Positions 1-11,370 of a stretch of 63,010 nt of DNA are shown here, in pieces (position 1 is the first letter of the stretch; each line of letters opens with the position of its first letter). The stretch covers positions 165,061 to 228,070 of the forward strand of contig FN648885.1 of the NCBI GenBank assembly GCA_000310025.1, read 5' to 3'. The notes under the pieces were generated by a model that worked only from the letters and a program-made list of their open reading frames with translations, was not told the origin of the DNA and did no database searches. This stretch comes from Ectocarpus siliculosus (lineage: Eukaryota > Sar > Phaeophyceae > Ectocarpales > Ectocarpaceae). The position numbers and the translations under genes were made by a program.

Positions 1-849
1 TTAGAGGGAATTCCAAGCGTGGGGGGGGGCAGGGGGGAGGGGGGGCTGCAATCGTAACAGATGGGACGGTGGTACACGTCGTCATGGGACACCATGGGAC
101 AGGTGGGACGTCCCAGGGCTGTCCCATGGGACGTCCCACGTGGGCTCCCAATAATGTAAGTACCCCCTTTTCTTTCTGCGTGCTTGCTAATTAGTCGGAC
201 CTGGGAAGCAAGTAAAAAGGTATTCCTGAATCAGCCTTGCCTTTCCCACGGATAATTAAACCGTGAAGTCGCCGTACTTATGTATAGACCTATGTACGCA
301 TTCTTTTTTTAAAAGGGGCACAAATCCATCCCACTTAAGTTGTGACTGCGCCGAGAGGCGGACCCAAGTCCCAAATCCCAGAATGATGTGAGTTTATCAG
401 TGGAATATCCCCGTTACTGCTGTTGTTCCCCGCCACTGCTGTTGTTTCTGCTGCTGTTTGTTGTGTGATTGACCTCAAGCAAAAATGCAACCAGTTCATT
501 TTTTGCCCAGAAGAAGAGGAATTAATATGAGTGGGGTGTGTTTATTTAAGTCATTAGAGACACCCCGTGTGACATTGCTCTTGATATACCACGGTCGACA
601 GCGGTTGCTTCTGATGATGATAGTGATGATGATGGTGATGATGCCACACCAGGTGGCGAACTTGGTGGCCGACGAGAGATCGCTCCTCCCACGTAACACG
701 ACCCCTGAGTAGCGGTATCATTCGGGATGGGCCCCCACGCCCAGTCGAACATGCCCAACAGACTACGCCGTCCCAACTCGTTGTTCCGAGTCTGATAACG
801 ACTGCTGCTCGCTGCTTCTGCTGCTGGGCACCGATCATGTTCTTGCCAG
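1..849. other. Non-coding stretch left of the first visible IFT80 exon
   Basis: This is presumably an IFT80 intron, because the exon at 850 follows a clear acceptor and continues an upstream reading frame. It contains a palindrome-rich patch (69-150), G-rich runs at 22-50, and TGATGA-type simple sequence (about 612-644). I looked for the preceding IFT80 exon and found none I could support. Confidence 0.6.
69..150. repeat. Palindrome-rich island 1
   Basis: A short patch built of the motifs CCATGGGAC, GGGACGTCCC, GTCCCATGGGAC and CCCACGTGGG. The same vocabulary recurs at 13.9-14.5, 23.8-24.2, 49.6 and 56.2-56.6 kb, so this is a dispersed repeat class and not a local accident. A lone related fragment (GGACGTCCCACGTG) lies at about 9063. 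Confidence 0.6.
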
Positions 850-3800
850 GTGTTGATCTACTCGGTAACCAACTGGAACACCCCGTACATCCTGTTCATG
901 AGGGGCGCCACTTCTCTCATCGTGCAGGCGGAGACCCACTTCCTCACTCTCGACACGGTTCAGGGAGTGCAGGTGGGGGTTATCTAATAGTTGCTGTTCA
1001 AGGAGCGCAGAGGTGGGTCAATGAGGTCGACGCACCGCCGTACCCAACAACCATCCCCAATCGAAGAGTTGACGACGAATACCATTGTGTTGATGTTGAC
1101 GGTAGTGGTTGTGGTATTGATGGCGGTGGTGGCGTTGTCTTCACGTTCAGTTCCGCTATCACCCATCTTGCGAGTCCGTCCCCCACGTCTCCGACAGCAT
1201 TCGCACAGGTCCTCTCCTCTCTTCTCCGGTAGCCTCCACTTCGTTTTCACACACATAGACAAAGACACACACACACACACACTCACACACGTGCAGTTTT
1301 CACACCGTTTCTGTCTATATTCCGGAGAATAACTTAGCCTCTCCCATGGCGCCCCTCCCAAGGGGTCCCAGTTCATGGTATTTAGAAGTGTTTTGTGGTT
1401 TCAACCACACTGAGACTGATATATTTTCATTGGTCGGCCGGTTAGCGTGATTGATGCTTAAATACGCATACACACACGCTTCCAAACCAGATTTGGATCT
1501 ACGAGGGGAGGCACGTTAGCAACCCCCGCTTCCAGAACCTTCGAGCGGACTACCTGAGCGGCCGCGCCATCTCCCTCTCCGAGGATGCGGTAGCAATCCT
1601 AGACCGTTCCTCCCCCAGGTGCGTCCGCGTGTGTGACGTGGCCACGGGCCGACCGCTGGCGGACGAGAGAGTCGCGGAGGTCGTGCACGAGTGCGAAGTG
1701 GTGAGGGGTAGGGGGGTGGGGTACTCGGTACTTTCGGGTTTTTTTTTTGGGGGGGGGCGTGAAATTGGACTTCGTCCACGAGTGAAATGCGATGACCGGT
1801 GGGGGTACTCAGTAACATTGACCTGGAGGAGGGGCTTGTGAGTCCGGAGGTCGTGCACGAGGGCAGGTAGTGAGAGTTGGAGGGTTCGGGGTACTCACAA
1901 GCGTTGGTTTGGGGAGGGGGGGGGGTGAAATCGTGCACGATACATGTGGTGTGGGGGGTACTCAGTCACATCGGTTTGGGGGCAGGGCTTGTGAGTCGGA
2001 AGTCGTGCACGAGGGCGATGTAGTTAGGGGTGGGGGGATGGAGTACTCAGTACTATTTGTTTGGGGGCAGGGCTTGTGAGTTCGGAGGTCGTACGCGAGA
2101 GTACGCAGCGGGCAGCGGGGGATTGGAGGGGTCGGGACGGGCGCGGTTAAGTTCGTGGGCCTAAATTGGAAACCCCAAGGTGTGTGGGTCCGGTTGCAGG
2201 GACAAAGGTATTTTGTGTTGGAGGATTCACTCAGCGAGCACATTTCGCTCCTCCTCCTTTGCGAAAACGTCGAGGTGGGGGTGGATAGTAGAGAGAGAGA
2301 AAAGGTGTGCAGAGTAGTGTCAGAGGGGTGGGGGGAGGCGAGAAAAAGGTGGGGGAACGGCCTTTTTTTGTCAGATATCGTCGTTGAATTGAACCCTCGC
2401 GTCGAATCTGCCAGGTCAATCGGCGCTCAGTGCCTGTACTGTTATCCCTGGCTATAGCGTGCACTCAGACAAGCCGGACAAACAGACAGACGACGGCAGA
2501 AGATTCTTTGACTGCATTTGGTTCTGAATCCCGCAGCGCGTGTCTTTTCTGTCCCGTCTGTCTCCATCAGGAGGAAGTGTTCTTGAGTCAATTCTCCAAG
2601 GGGCTGTCGGAGCGACGCCTCGCTTTCATCGACAGGAACAAGAAGCTGTGGCTGTGCCCCGTCGTTTCAAGCTCTGCGGGGAGGAGCTCCGTGCCTGCAA
2701 AACACAAGCTGCACACACAGGTAGGTGCTGCACGCCCTCCGCGTTGGAGAGCCCTCTGTACTATACTTGTAAATCAAACACGTGTACGTGCTTTCGTCTT
2801 CTTACTATTGTCGTTGCTTTTTACATTTGGCGCTGAGGGGAGGGGTTTCGAAAAACCAGACGGTACATGATCGAATATCGGGACCCCCCGTTCCGGATGT
2901 CGTTGCAGGTGGAGAGTGCGGCCTGGAACGGCAAGGGCGACATCCTCACGGCAATCGCCGACGGCCGCCTCATCACATGGTACTACCCCAACGCCGTGGC
3001 CATCGACCGAGACCTGCTGGTGCTAGCGTCAACGTCGAGAGACGCGGCGGAGTTCTGCAAGGTAAAGCCCTCTTCTTTTTTCCCTTCTGGCCCGCCTCCG
3101 GTTGTACTCGCACACCACGCACAGTAGCGAAGAACGGTGCGGCTAGACACATAGCTCTGTCCGGTGGACTTTTTTTCAAGCATCCCGATTGGCGCCTGCT
3201 ACCTCTCAAAGCATACCCACAGCCACCACGCGACGGGAGCACCGCAGAATAGACAAATATGTTACTGGTCGACGAATCCTCGAGCCAGCCTCGCCGTATG
3301 CACGCGTGTCGTTTTTATGTCCGGTCGGCACGCCATCCTGATGGACACCTAGTCCAGTCTTTGTCAGCCTCTACTGTTCAGTTTTAACAGTGGGTCAACC
3401 TGCTTCCTTGGATTGAATTATTTCAAGGCTGTTTGTCTCCATCGTTGATTGAAGATGTTTTCCGAAGCGCGATGTTGGAGTGGTCTGACATGATGGTGAT
3501 GATGTGATGACATCATGCTTGGCCCACAACCGCATCGCCCTTTAACACTCCTCATTTTCTCTTCACCTCGACCTCCATACAAACCAAAACTATCTACTTC
3601 CCCCACCCACCCCCTCCTGGTTCATCCATGTGAAACATACCTGGCCTGGGCCGGCGAAAACCCGGCCTGTCGCCCCGTCCCGGCATTGTAGGGATGCTAG
3701 TTCAATGGTCTAACGACTACGGCATGCGTTAACATGAGTACATCACCCCTCCATTTACTCCCCTCATTGTACCCTCCACCCCTTGTGCTCTCGTTCTTGT

Positions 3801-6800
3801 CCTCCCCCCCTCTCCTCTCTCCATCGCCCCGACTGGCACGATCTTCCCACCCCCCTATCTGTCTACCATATCCTCCCCCCTCAGTCTCCCAGAGTAGTTT
3901 CTTTCTACGGTGCCAAGGTGATGGTGAGAAGAGCGGATGGGGCTTTGCTGAGCGCGGCCGTGGCCCCTTACCCAGCCATGCTCTACGCCTCCGTCCGGGG
4001 ACAACGCTGGGAAGAGGCCGTCCGACTCTGCAGGCGCGTATGAGTGTGAATGTGAAGGTCGGACGGGCCGAAATAGACCAATTTGGCTGTGCTTGCTCTA
4101 GTAATTGTGGTCAGATTAGCCTAGGAAGGCGTCAGTGGTTGCACACATTTGTGTATCTATGCCGTACCGACGGAACTCGCCGTAAGAGATCTATGTACAT
4201 GTAGCTGTGCTTTCTCCAAACATTGGAATCAGATCGACTAGCCTAAGAAAGGCTCCGTCAGTCCTTGACAAGGAGAAAGCAGCCGTAGTTTCTGCCGTGG
4301 GAGAGGTGCACCGTAAGACCTACTGTGTCTCCTGCCCGCTTTTCGTCGCTTAATACTGCCTTGATACAAAGTGTACATGGGTTGCACATATTGGGATTTT
4401 TTTTGTAGTTGACATATTTCGCGTTTGTTTGTGTTGCTTCTTTTCGGTTGGTGCAGAGCCGCGAGCTGTGGGCGTGCATGGGCTGCATGGCCCTCAACGG
4501 CAAGAACTTACAGCTAGCCGAGGAGGCCTTGGCCGCTATACAGGAGGTGCGTGACATCTTGCCAACAACAAAATTGAGCACTCATGAAGAGTGGCATACT
4601 TGGTCTCCGTGTTTGTCACGAAACTGGGAACGTTTCAATCTGTAAGCAGCGTTTTTCACGCTCTTGATCTGAGTAGCACGGAGTTGCAGCTGGACGAGGG
4701 GGCCTTGGTTGCCGCGAAGGAGGTTCCGTATTGTGAAGAAAATACGTAAATACTTGTTGGACAGTAGTGCGGTATTTCGCATCATCGCGCTCTGTGTTCA
4801 TTCACCAACTAAACCTGCGTGTGCTCCTTGCTGCTGAGACTCTACCATCAGCTCCCCACGCAGAATCAATTCCTTTGCGATCCACGCCTGGAGTCCGTTC
4901 GGGTACTGGTTAAGCACTATCTGCTTTGAAAATCACCCACAGAAGTAGGCGAACTTCACGCTTGCGGAACGCGCTTGGTTGATGTCTGAAACGGAGTTCT
5001 ATTGGGTCTTTAGGCGGGAGATACTGACCACCGCTCGCTGCACCGATCATTCGGTCGCTTCAAAGCAACAAAGAATAAACATACCAGTTTTTACTTACGA
5101 ACTAATGCTAAAACGTCCCAAAAAATGTACCTGTAAGGTCCGACGTCCGGAACCTTTTGGACGATGTACACAAACATACAGTCTACCCGACATTGCAGGT
5201 CGACAAGCTGGAGTGCGTGCAGCACGTGTTGAAGGTGTCTAGCGAGGAGGGCCGAAACGCCGAGCTCGCTTTGTATCGCCGGTGCCCCGAAGAAGCGGAG
5301 TCCATCCTGCTCCAGGCGTCCCCGCCGCCCTCATCTACCCCGCCATCAAGCTCAACGTAAGTTTCTCCCCATCGCTCAGAGCACCACCTGGTTTGTTGAC
5401 CCCCGCCCCCGCTCCAAGCCTGACCGTTTGGTGTTTACCACCAGGGCTGAGTATTCGTCGCATGGCAACGACGTCGTAAACCAAGCCGATCGCTTCGTGA
5501 GGTCGACCACCAGGTTGCCGCTTTTTTCCCTTGGTTTTGGTTTTGTGGCAACCATATTGGTGGTCGAGTAGATCGTGTTGTCGGGATCGAGGACCCTCAC
5601 TCCGCGCAAAGGGGATGATCGCACCACGATGTTTTTCAATTGGTCAAGCACCCCCGGCGCAGATACACAGTGCTTGCAGATACACAGTGCTTATTGCTGT
5701 CTCTGGAAGTAAATGCACCAGAAAATATAGTACGTCATTTGCAGCTTTTATCCGTACGCAAGGCAGCAAGCACAAGATCCTGAACATCTTGGCAAGATGC
5801 AGCGCACCCTTCATGCGACTCGCCGAACACCTCACGGCGCTTCGCACTTTGTGATGCGAGAGCCTGGTCCGGTGAGAACCCGGCGTGTTCCTTCCCGGCT
5901 TTCTGGCGATGCGAGGTAAATGTACGGCATGCACGACTATGAGTACACCCCCCCCCCCCCCCTCCCAAGCCAAAATCAAGGATGATTACCGGCTTCTTGA
6001 TGCTTGTGAAACCCAATCTGGGCCGGGGAAAACGGACATGCGGCTCCCTCCCGGCAATGTAGGGATGCGAGGTCAATGGTCCAATGACTATACGGCATGC
6101 GTTGAGATTAGTACACCCCCTGCCAAGTCGTGAAGAACACCTACCTACGAAAAATCAGGAAAGAAGCGGCACAAGTCGGGCTTGCACGAGCGTAGGCTGT
6201 CGCGAGAATGACCGGCGATCCGTCTCAATTGAGAGGCGAGGCAAATGGCCAAAGCAAAGCGAAGACTGTGATAGGCGACTATCAGTAAACCAGCAAATCA
6301 TTACCGACCGACTTTGAAGGGGCATGAGGCCTACGGTCGATATTCGGCGGCTGCATGCACGGCACGAACGCACTTGTCCTGGCTGGGGCTGACCAATATT
6401 TTCTGTTTTTCCTCTTCATGTAGGTCCGTTTAGCAAGTTTACTCGCGATTTTCACACGCTCACACCGAAGAGCATTGGTTGGTCTGCGTGATAGCACCAT
6501 CAATGGCAGCAATCTAGCACGTAATTCAAAGTATCACGTGGCGGCTGAAGATTCAGCGTTGCTGGTCCCGGGTTTCGAAGATGTGGGAGACCACAGAGGT
6601 CTTTAGGCTACACCCATCCTGTGGCCAAGAATACGACGGCCACGTTGTGGAAGAACCACGGTCAGCCATCGCAAGGCTAACGCCACGCTGTGGTCAAAAA
6701 TATTAGTTTACGCCCACGTTATGGTCGAAAGACGACGCCAGCGCTACAATCGAAATACCCTTACACGAGCCCTGTGCACCATTTCTCAAAGACTAGGCTA

Positions 6801-8181
6801 CAACCAGCACCGCACGCTACCGGCTACCGATACGTCACCTCCTCAAAAACTACACCCAGTCATGGGACAGCTTCTTCTGGTCCATATAGAAACCTGTCCG
6901 TCACCTCCTGAAAGGCCACAGTCAACCATGGGGAGCTTCTGGTACATGAAGTACACCTGTGCATCACTTCCTCCTCCTCTTCCTCCAGCCCCTCTCCCTT
7001 CCTTGGACAGATCCGTCTCTTCCGGTGGTCCCGTGCCCTGGAGCTCGCCGTCCAGCACAAGACCCACGTGGATACCGTGCTGGGGTATCGGCAGGCCTTC
7101 CTCAAGTCGTCGGGCAAGGAAGAGACCGACAAGAGGTTCTTCCAATCCAATTCCGAGGTGGGGCGATGGAGCTGGAGAATCGAGGGACCATGCACCTCTG
7201 ATATTATGACATAAATGTATAGGTTTACTATTTCCACAATCTATCGTTTATCAGTAACGGCCAACGGCCTTGACAGACGAGGATATAAGAGCAAAAAACA
7301 AATGGGCTAAGGGGCGTAAGGAACCCCGCTATACGGACCCCCTTGCGAGGAACCCGGTGCAATTTGTTGTGAGGGGGGTTTACCTGACACAAGGTGATGA
7401 TGATGGGGACGGTGAGACCGGCGAGGGGTCGTGATTTGGGTGATGGGGACGGTAAGACCGGTGAGGAGCCGTGTCTTGAGAAGGAGGTCCATTTTACGGG
7501 GCGGGCGGAGGTTGTTGGGGTAGTCTTTCACAAGCCGACGTGCTCACCACTGCAAAGTTTTTGGTACGCTCTTGACGCCGCCTTGACCCTTCGCCGGTCG
7601 TACGTATTTCACAAATCTACGATACGTCCGCCATCAGTCATACCAGGTATGAACAGTGTGTGCAGATATTCAACGACCAAACTTACTCACTCTGACGCGG
7701 TGGGTGTACGCTAGTTCGTCAAATTTCACTCTGCAAGCTTGCCTTCGGCGACGACAGACTCGCACATACCATATCAACATCCACCCCCAACCAGAAATGG
7801 TCGCTGAACGACGAACAATACACGACCTCAGTCCTATCAACACAGCTACCAGCGTAGCCACTCGGGACGTACATTCTCCGCCCGACGAGTGAGTCTCCTG
7901 TGTGCCTTACCTGGTCATGGTGGACATCTACGTCGATGGTATCTGGCCTAGGAACATCGATGGTCTAAATAATAAGTGGATGACTGTTGAACACTCCAAG
8001 CAAACACGAACGGCACAACGACCGGTCTATCATTCATTCGCCTATGATTGTACGGCCTACAAAGGTGGCCGTGGATTGGGAAGTGATCAGCGCCAAGAAG
8101 GAGAAGGAGAGGGAGGATGAGCACGCTAGGGCGGGTAGCCGAAGAGGACCGTCGTCGGGCATGGACCGAGAAAAGAAATGA
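850..8181 (+). CDS. IFT80: IFT80, intraflagellar transport protein 80 (3' part, nine exons)
   Basis: IFT80 is an IFT-B subunit that carries cargo along the ciliary axoneme. Exons by GT/AG sites and reading frame: 850-972, 1491-1700, 2571-2720, 2909-3061, 3885-4037, 4457-4546, 5199-5356, 7011-7157 and 8065-8181 (stop TGA). Together they give 433 residues that match the C-terminal half of IFT80 in order. Recognisable blocks are [87 protein letters not shown] and the basic tail from [10 protein letters not shown]. They cover the end of the second propeller and the TPR-like helical region known to mediate dimerisation. The first propeller must lie left of base 1. All introns are phase 0. The seventh exon has lost one base (between 5318 and 5327): LLQA and [10 protein letters not shown] are in different frames. 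Identity is near certain; whether this copy is functional depends on that base. Confidence 0.93.
1262..1290. repeat. (AC)n microsatellite in IFT80 intron
   Basis: Simple CA/AC dinucleotide run in the intron between 972 and 1491. Confidence 0.8.
1672..2110 (+). repeat. Degenerate tandem array derived from an exon 3' edge
   Basis: The last codons of the IFT80 exon ending at 1700 (GTCGTGCACGAG) and the following donor region recur inside the intron near 1850, 1931, 2003 and 2088. They are interleaved with GGGGTACTCAGTA and GGGGCAGGGCTTGTGAGT. Spacing is about 70-170 bases. The copies are imperfect and G-rich. Some retain GTGAG-like donor sequence, so cryptic splice donors are possible. Confidence 0.7.
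3631..3750 (+). repeat. Fragment of interspersed repeat family R1 (one end)
   Basis: Shares TAGGGATGC, CAATGGTCTAACGACTACGG and GAGTACA with the ends of the R1 copies at 5390-5962, 6004-6122 and 35935-36500. It lies in the IFT80 intron 3062-3884. Only the terminal part is present. Confidence 0.65.
5390..5962 (+). repeat. Interspersed repeat R1, long copy A (class unknown)
   Basis: About 570 bases in the IFT80 intron 5357-7010. It is homologous along its length to the inverted copy at 35935-36500. Shared blocks include CCCTCACTCCGCGCAA, GGATGATCGCACCACG, ACAGTGCTTAT, CTGTCTCTGGAAGT, CAGCGCACCCTTCATGCGAC, TCACGGCGCTTCGC and GACTATGAGTACACCCC. It has no long open frame. The class (solo LTR, SINE or other non-autonomous element) is undetermined. 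Confidence 0.8.
6004..6122 (+). repeat. Second terminal fragment of repeat R1
   Basis: Directly downstream of copy A. It carries CTGGGCCGGGGAAAAC, TAGGGATGCGAGGTCAATGG, ACGGCATGCGTTGA and AGTACACCCC, matching the fragment at 3631-3750 more closely than copy A does. This suggests nested or repeated insertion of related elements at one place. Confidence 0.65.
6595..6965 (+). repeat. Degenerate short tandem repeats in IFT80 intron
   Basis: Units of roughly 45 bases based on CCACGTTGTGG, AAGA and ACGCCACGCTGTGGTCAAAA run from about 6605 to 6760. They are followed by a second series around GTCACCTCCT, CATGGG, CAGCTTCT and GGTCCAT. Strongly diverged. No coding content seen. Confidence 0.45.
7390..7480 (+). 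repeat. Two-copy tandem repeat, about 48-base unit
   Basis: TGATGGGGACGGTGAGACCGG and the following GAGGGGTCGTG recur as TGATGGGGACGGTAAGACCGG and GAGGAGCCGTG about 48 bases later, within the last IFT80 intron. Confidence 0.6.
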
Positions 8182-8410
8182 AAATATATGAAGTGGAAAT
8201 CTTTGGAATGAAGTACCAGTCCATTGCCATAGGTTACAACAGAACGAATGCATCACAGCTGCGGTAGAAACCCGGGTATGGCGGGGTAGTCGACGAGGAC
8301 GGGCATGGACCGGGAAATGAAATGAAATGGCCTTACACAGAGGTCACAACAGTAGTGGAACGAATTCGCTCCTGTGAAAGGTATTACTGCAAGTAGAAAC
8401 AATGGTAGGA
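8130..8410 (+). repeat. Tandem duplication of the IFT80 stop-codon region
   Basis: The end of the IFT80 coding exon and its 3' flank (GGGCATGGACCGAGAAAAG, then GGTTACAACAG, then GTAGAAAC) recur about 140 bases downstream (GGGCATGGACCGGGAAATG near 8303, GGTCACAACAG near 8342, AAGTAGAAACAATGG near 8392). The second copy carries no continuous frame, so it is 3' UTR or intergenic. Confidence 0.65.
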
Positions 8411-9168
8411 GTATATGAATCCATAGATCTTGGTCCTGTGGACGGGTGGAGATGGCTTGTGTTGATTCGGCACGGAAAAAAAATCGGAAAAGAAGTAGCG
8501 TCGGACTCGGAGTCAGAACCCATTTGAACGAGGCAGAAGAATGCTCGCAGTAGTACCGTCACTGCGTGTCACGTGTGGGTTGCATTCATTAGCTGTATTT
8601 CATAGAAATCAAATCTGAATCTCTTGAAAGATAGACGAAAGAGACTAACTACGGGATTGGGAGTGATGGGTGCACGTCATATTGTTGGTGGGGGTGGTAG
8701 TGATCGTGATGATGGTGATGGTGCTGGTGATTTTGGAGGGTGTGGTTGATAGCGTCGTGCCGTCGAAACATTACGACGGTCGGTGGCTCCACCAAAGGTG
8801 GGCTATTGTTTGCTCATAAGAGCCGTGGAATTATTTTCTCGGTCATTGGCCATGAATACGCATTACATAGTGAGACGTGCTGTGTACATGTATCTTATGC
8901 ACCATGCGCCAGAAGAGGCTACCCGGACGTGACGGCCACCCCGCAACCCACAGGGTTTGCTTGAAAACCTCTTTCTTTCTCGTTCATAACCTGCTTGGCC
9001 CCCTAGACTAACCAAATAACGCTCATACACTATGTAGTTGCTCCATCACAATGTCCCATTGGACGTCCCACGTGATCTTCCAATAATATTAAAGTGTGTT
9101 ATTCCCCCGAAGTGTACCCGGAAACATGTTTCTGTTTTTAACTAAGAGGTACTAGGGTGAAGCATCGC

Positions 9169-9197
9169 GCCCCCCCGCCCCCAGTGGGCGGGGGGGG
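9169..9197. other. Perfect 12-bp GC hairpin
   Basis: GCCCCCCCGCCC (9169-9180), a five-base loop, then GGGCGGGGGGGC (9186-9197). The arms are perfectly complementary and also G-quadruplex-prone on the + strand. Function unknown. Confidence 0.7.
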
Positions 9198-10801
9198 CAT
9201 AAGGTTATAGATGTCGAGTAGGTCTGCGAGAAGGCCGACGTGTGCTGCGCGGCGATGGTCGATGAAGTCAATCATTTACGTATGTGATGTAGTTCGGGAT
9301 TGTCGACCATTTCATTGCATGGGTACACAGAGCGACTACAACAAACTTCGATTAGACAACACCGTGGCCGCCATAGTATTCAACCGAAAGAAGAGTTGTG
9401 TGCTTGAGTTACAATACAGTTAACCCCCGCAATTAAGAAACGCTTTTTTCAGGTCCAGCCTCGAATTCTTATTGTCGGCTATAAACCCAGCGTGTGTCGT
9501 TCAGTTTCATATATCATGTTTCTTATTTCGTGAGCTGGCGGAGAGCACCATCAAAGCCGTGTACAGCAGACAGCATGTCGTGGTTCGCAGCCTGTCTGGT
9601 GTGCTGTGCCAGAGCTTTGGCGCCAGCAGAGCAGAGTGCAGAGCCCGCAGGGGGGCGGAGGGGGCGCCGCCGAAAAACACACTCCCCCCTCGGCGTACAA
9701 CTAATAATATTGCTCTATGGGAGGGGGGGGGTAGGGGGAAAGGGGGAAAGAGCGAGAGAGCTGTGGGGTTTGTTTCTTATTCGACACACTCCCTCGTTTC
9801 TTATGTAGTAGGGCAGCGGTCGCTGCTGTGTTTCTTGTTGAGACATTTCTTATTATGTTACCAAAATTGAGCTATGTTTCTTGACCCTATTTTCTTATTT
9901 TTCGTGAAAAAGTGAGTCTATATATTGTTTTTATTATTTCTTAATTGCGGGCGCTAACTACGTACGTACGTACATGTACACCTACATATATATGAGTAAT
10001 GGGGAGACTATGTGGGATATCTCTGGACATACATACATCAACGAACAACCAACAAGGGAGCTCTGGGCGAACACTCTGGAACCGCGGAAATATACCGCAA
10101 AAGAACAGCAACGAGCCCGGCCTTAAACTCGAGGCATCAACTGCAGCAGCAGCAGTAGACCTCCATGCTGAACGCATTTCGTGCGGTAGGATAAATAACG
10201 TATCTAGAGAAAAAAGTAATGAAGACTGTATTTATTTGCAAGGCGCGTGTACAAAGAACATGTAGGGTATGTAGATGCATGTAGGGAGTGATGGGAGAGA
10301 GGGTAATACGGACGGCGGGCTTCGCAAGGTACTGATCACTGCATGCAGTAGGCGGTTAGTCCGACCTATGGCAACGTTACAAGAATATCCTGTAGGACAA
10401 TAGACAACGGAAAAAAATACGAACGGTCTTCTGCGCCTTTTACCCGCATTAGTTGCTGCTGCTGTGAGCCGGTAGAGTCGGCCCGAGGTCAGGGGTGGGT
10501 CAGAGATGTACTGAGCGGAAAACCCGCTTCTCGATGACGCGCCTTAAAAAAAATTCCGTGACCTCGGCAATCAATCAGTCAGAATAGAAGGCACACGCAT
10601 AGATGACGTCAGCCAGGGGAGGCAAGATCGAACGCCAAGTTTCGCAGCACGCACGCTGCACACACAAGCCACTCCTTCCACTATACTCGCCACCCTGCAA
10701 GCAGCAAGAAGAAGAAAACACACATCGCGAAAACCTACGTCGTCATCTGCAGGTAAGCATCTCATCAAGGCGGACTTTATGTACCATTAGGTTGTGTGTG
10801 C

Positions 10802-10820
10802 TGTGGTCCTTCGGACCACA
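10802..10820. other. Short perfect hairpin TGTGGTCC/GGACCACA
   Basis: Eight-base arms around a three-base TTC loop. Isolated; no gene nearby to which a regulatory role could be tied. Confidence 0.5.
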
Positions 10821-10929
10821 ACCAACCGCGCGGTTGTTTCACTCCATCACTCTTGTCGTTCAGAAATGCCAGACAAAACAAAAATCTACCCGAAGAATTT
10901 ACACAGCAGAGTACAGATTGCCGTAATAG

Positions 10930-11370
10930 GAGTCGGAGAGATCGCACCGGGTGTGTATGCATGTGTAATGCATATGTATGTTTGTCCCATCTATCCCGCG
11001 CCGATTTGCAGCCCTTTCGGCGTATATATCTGACGTATGCATATCAGCCGTGGTCACCGGGTGCGATCGCTTTGTTGGATGTGTGTGTCTTCTTCCGTGT
11101 TTTTTTTGTTGCACCCTGCTGGTGCCATCTCTCCGACCGACCGGAACGATCTCTCTCTCTCTCTCTGACCATGATGCGGAAACTCAAATAAATCATCCCA
11201 TTTATCTTTTTCAAGGCACCCGCCCCGGTTCGATCTCTTCGACCGGTGCGATGCCCAATGAAACACACACAGCGCGCCTTACTCGCACTACTAGTGTACG
11301 TACGGCGGCGTAGTTTGCACGTACCCCGTTTTCCATCTCCCCGACTGGTGCTATCTTCCGCCTCTGCGTG
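10930..11370. repeat. Scattered direct and inverted copies of a GTCGGAGAGAT motif
   Basis: GTCGGAGAGATCGCACC (about 10932) is followed by inverted forms GGTGCCATCTCTCCGAC (about 11121), GATCTCTTCGACCGGTGCGAT (split by one base at most) and CATCTCCCCGACTGGTGC. The same core occurs in the arm of the hairpin element at 45573-45799 and in a weaker form near 3820. It may be debris of one small inverted-repeat element family. Confidence 0.4.

Noticed and set aside
1-849. Upstream IFT80 exon or start codon in this stretch
   Set aside because: No frame here resembles the preceding propeller sequence, and the visible open frames are simple-sequence coded (Met/Val runs from TGATGA repeats).
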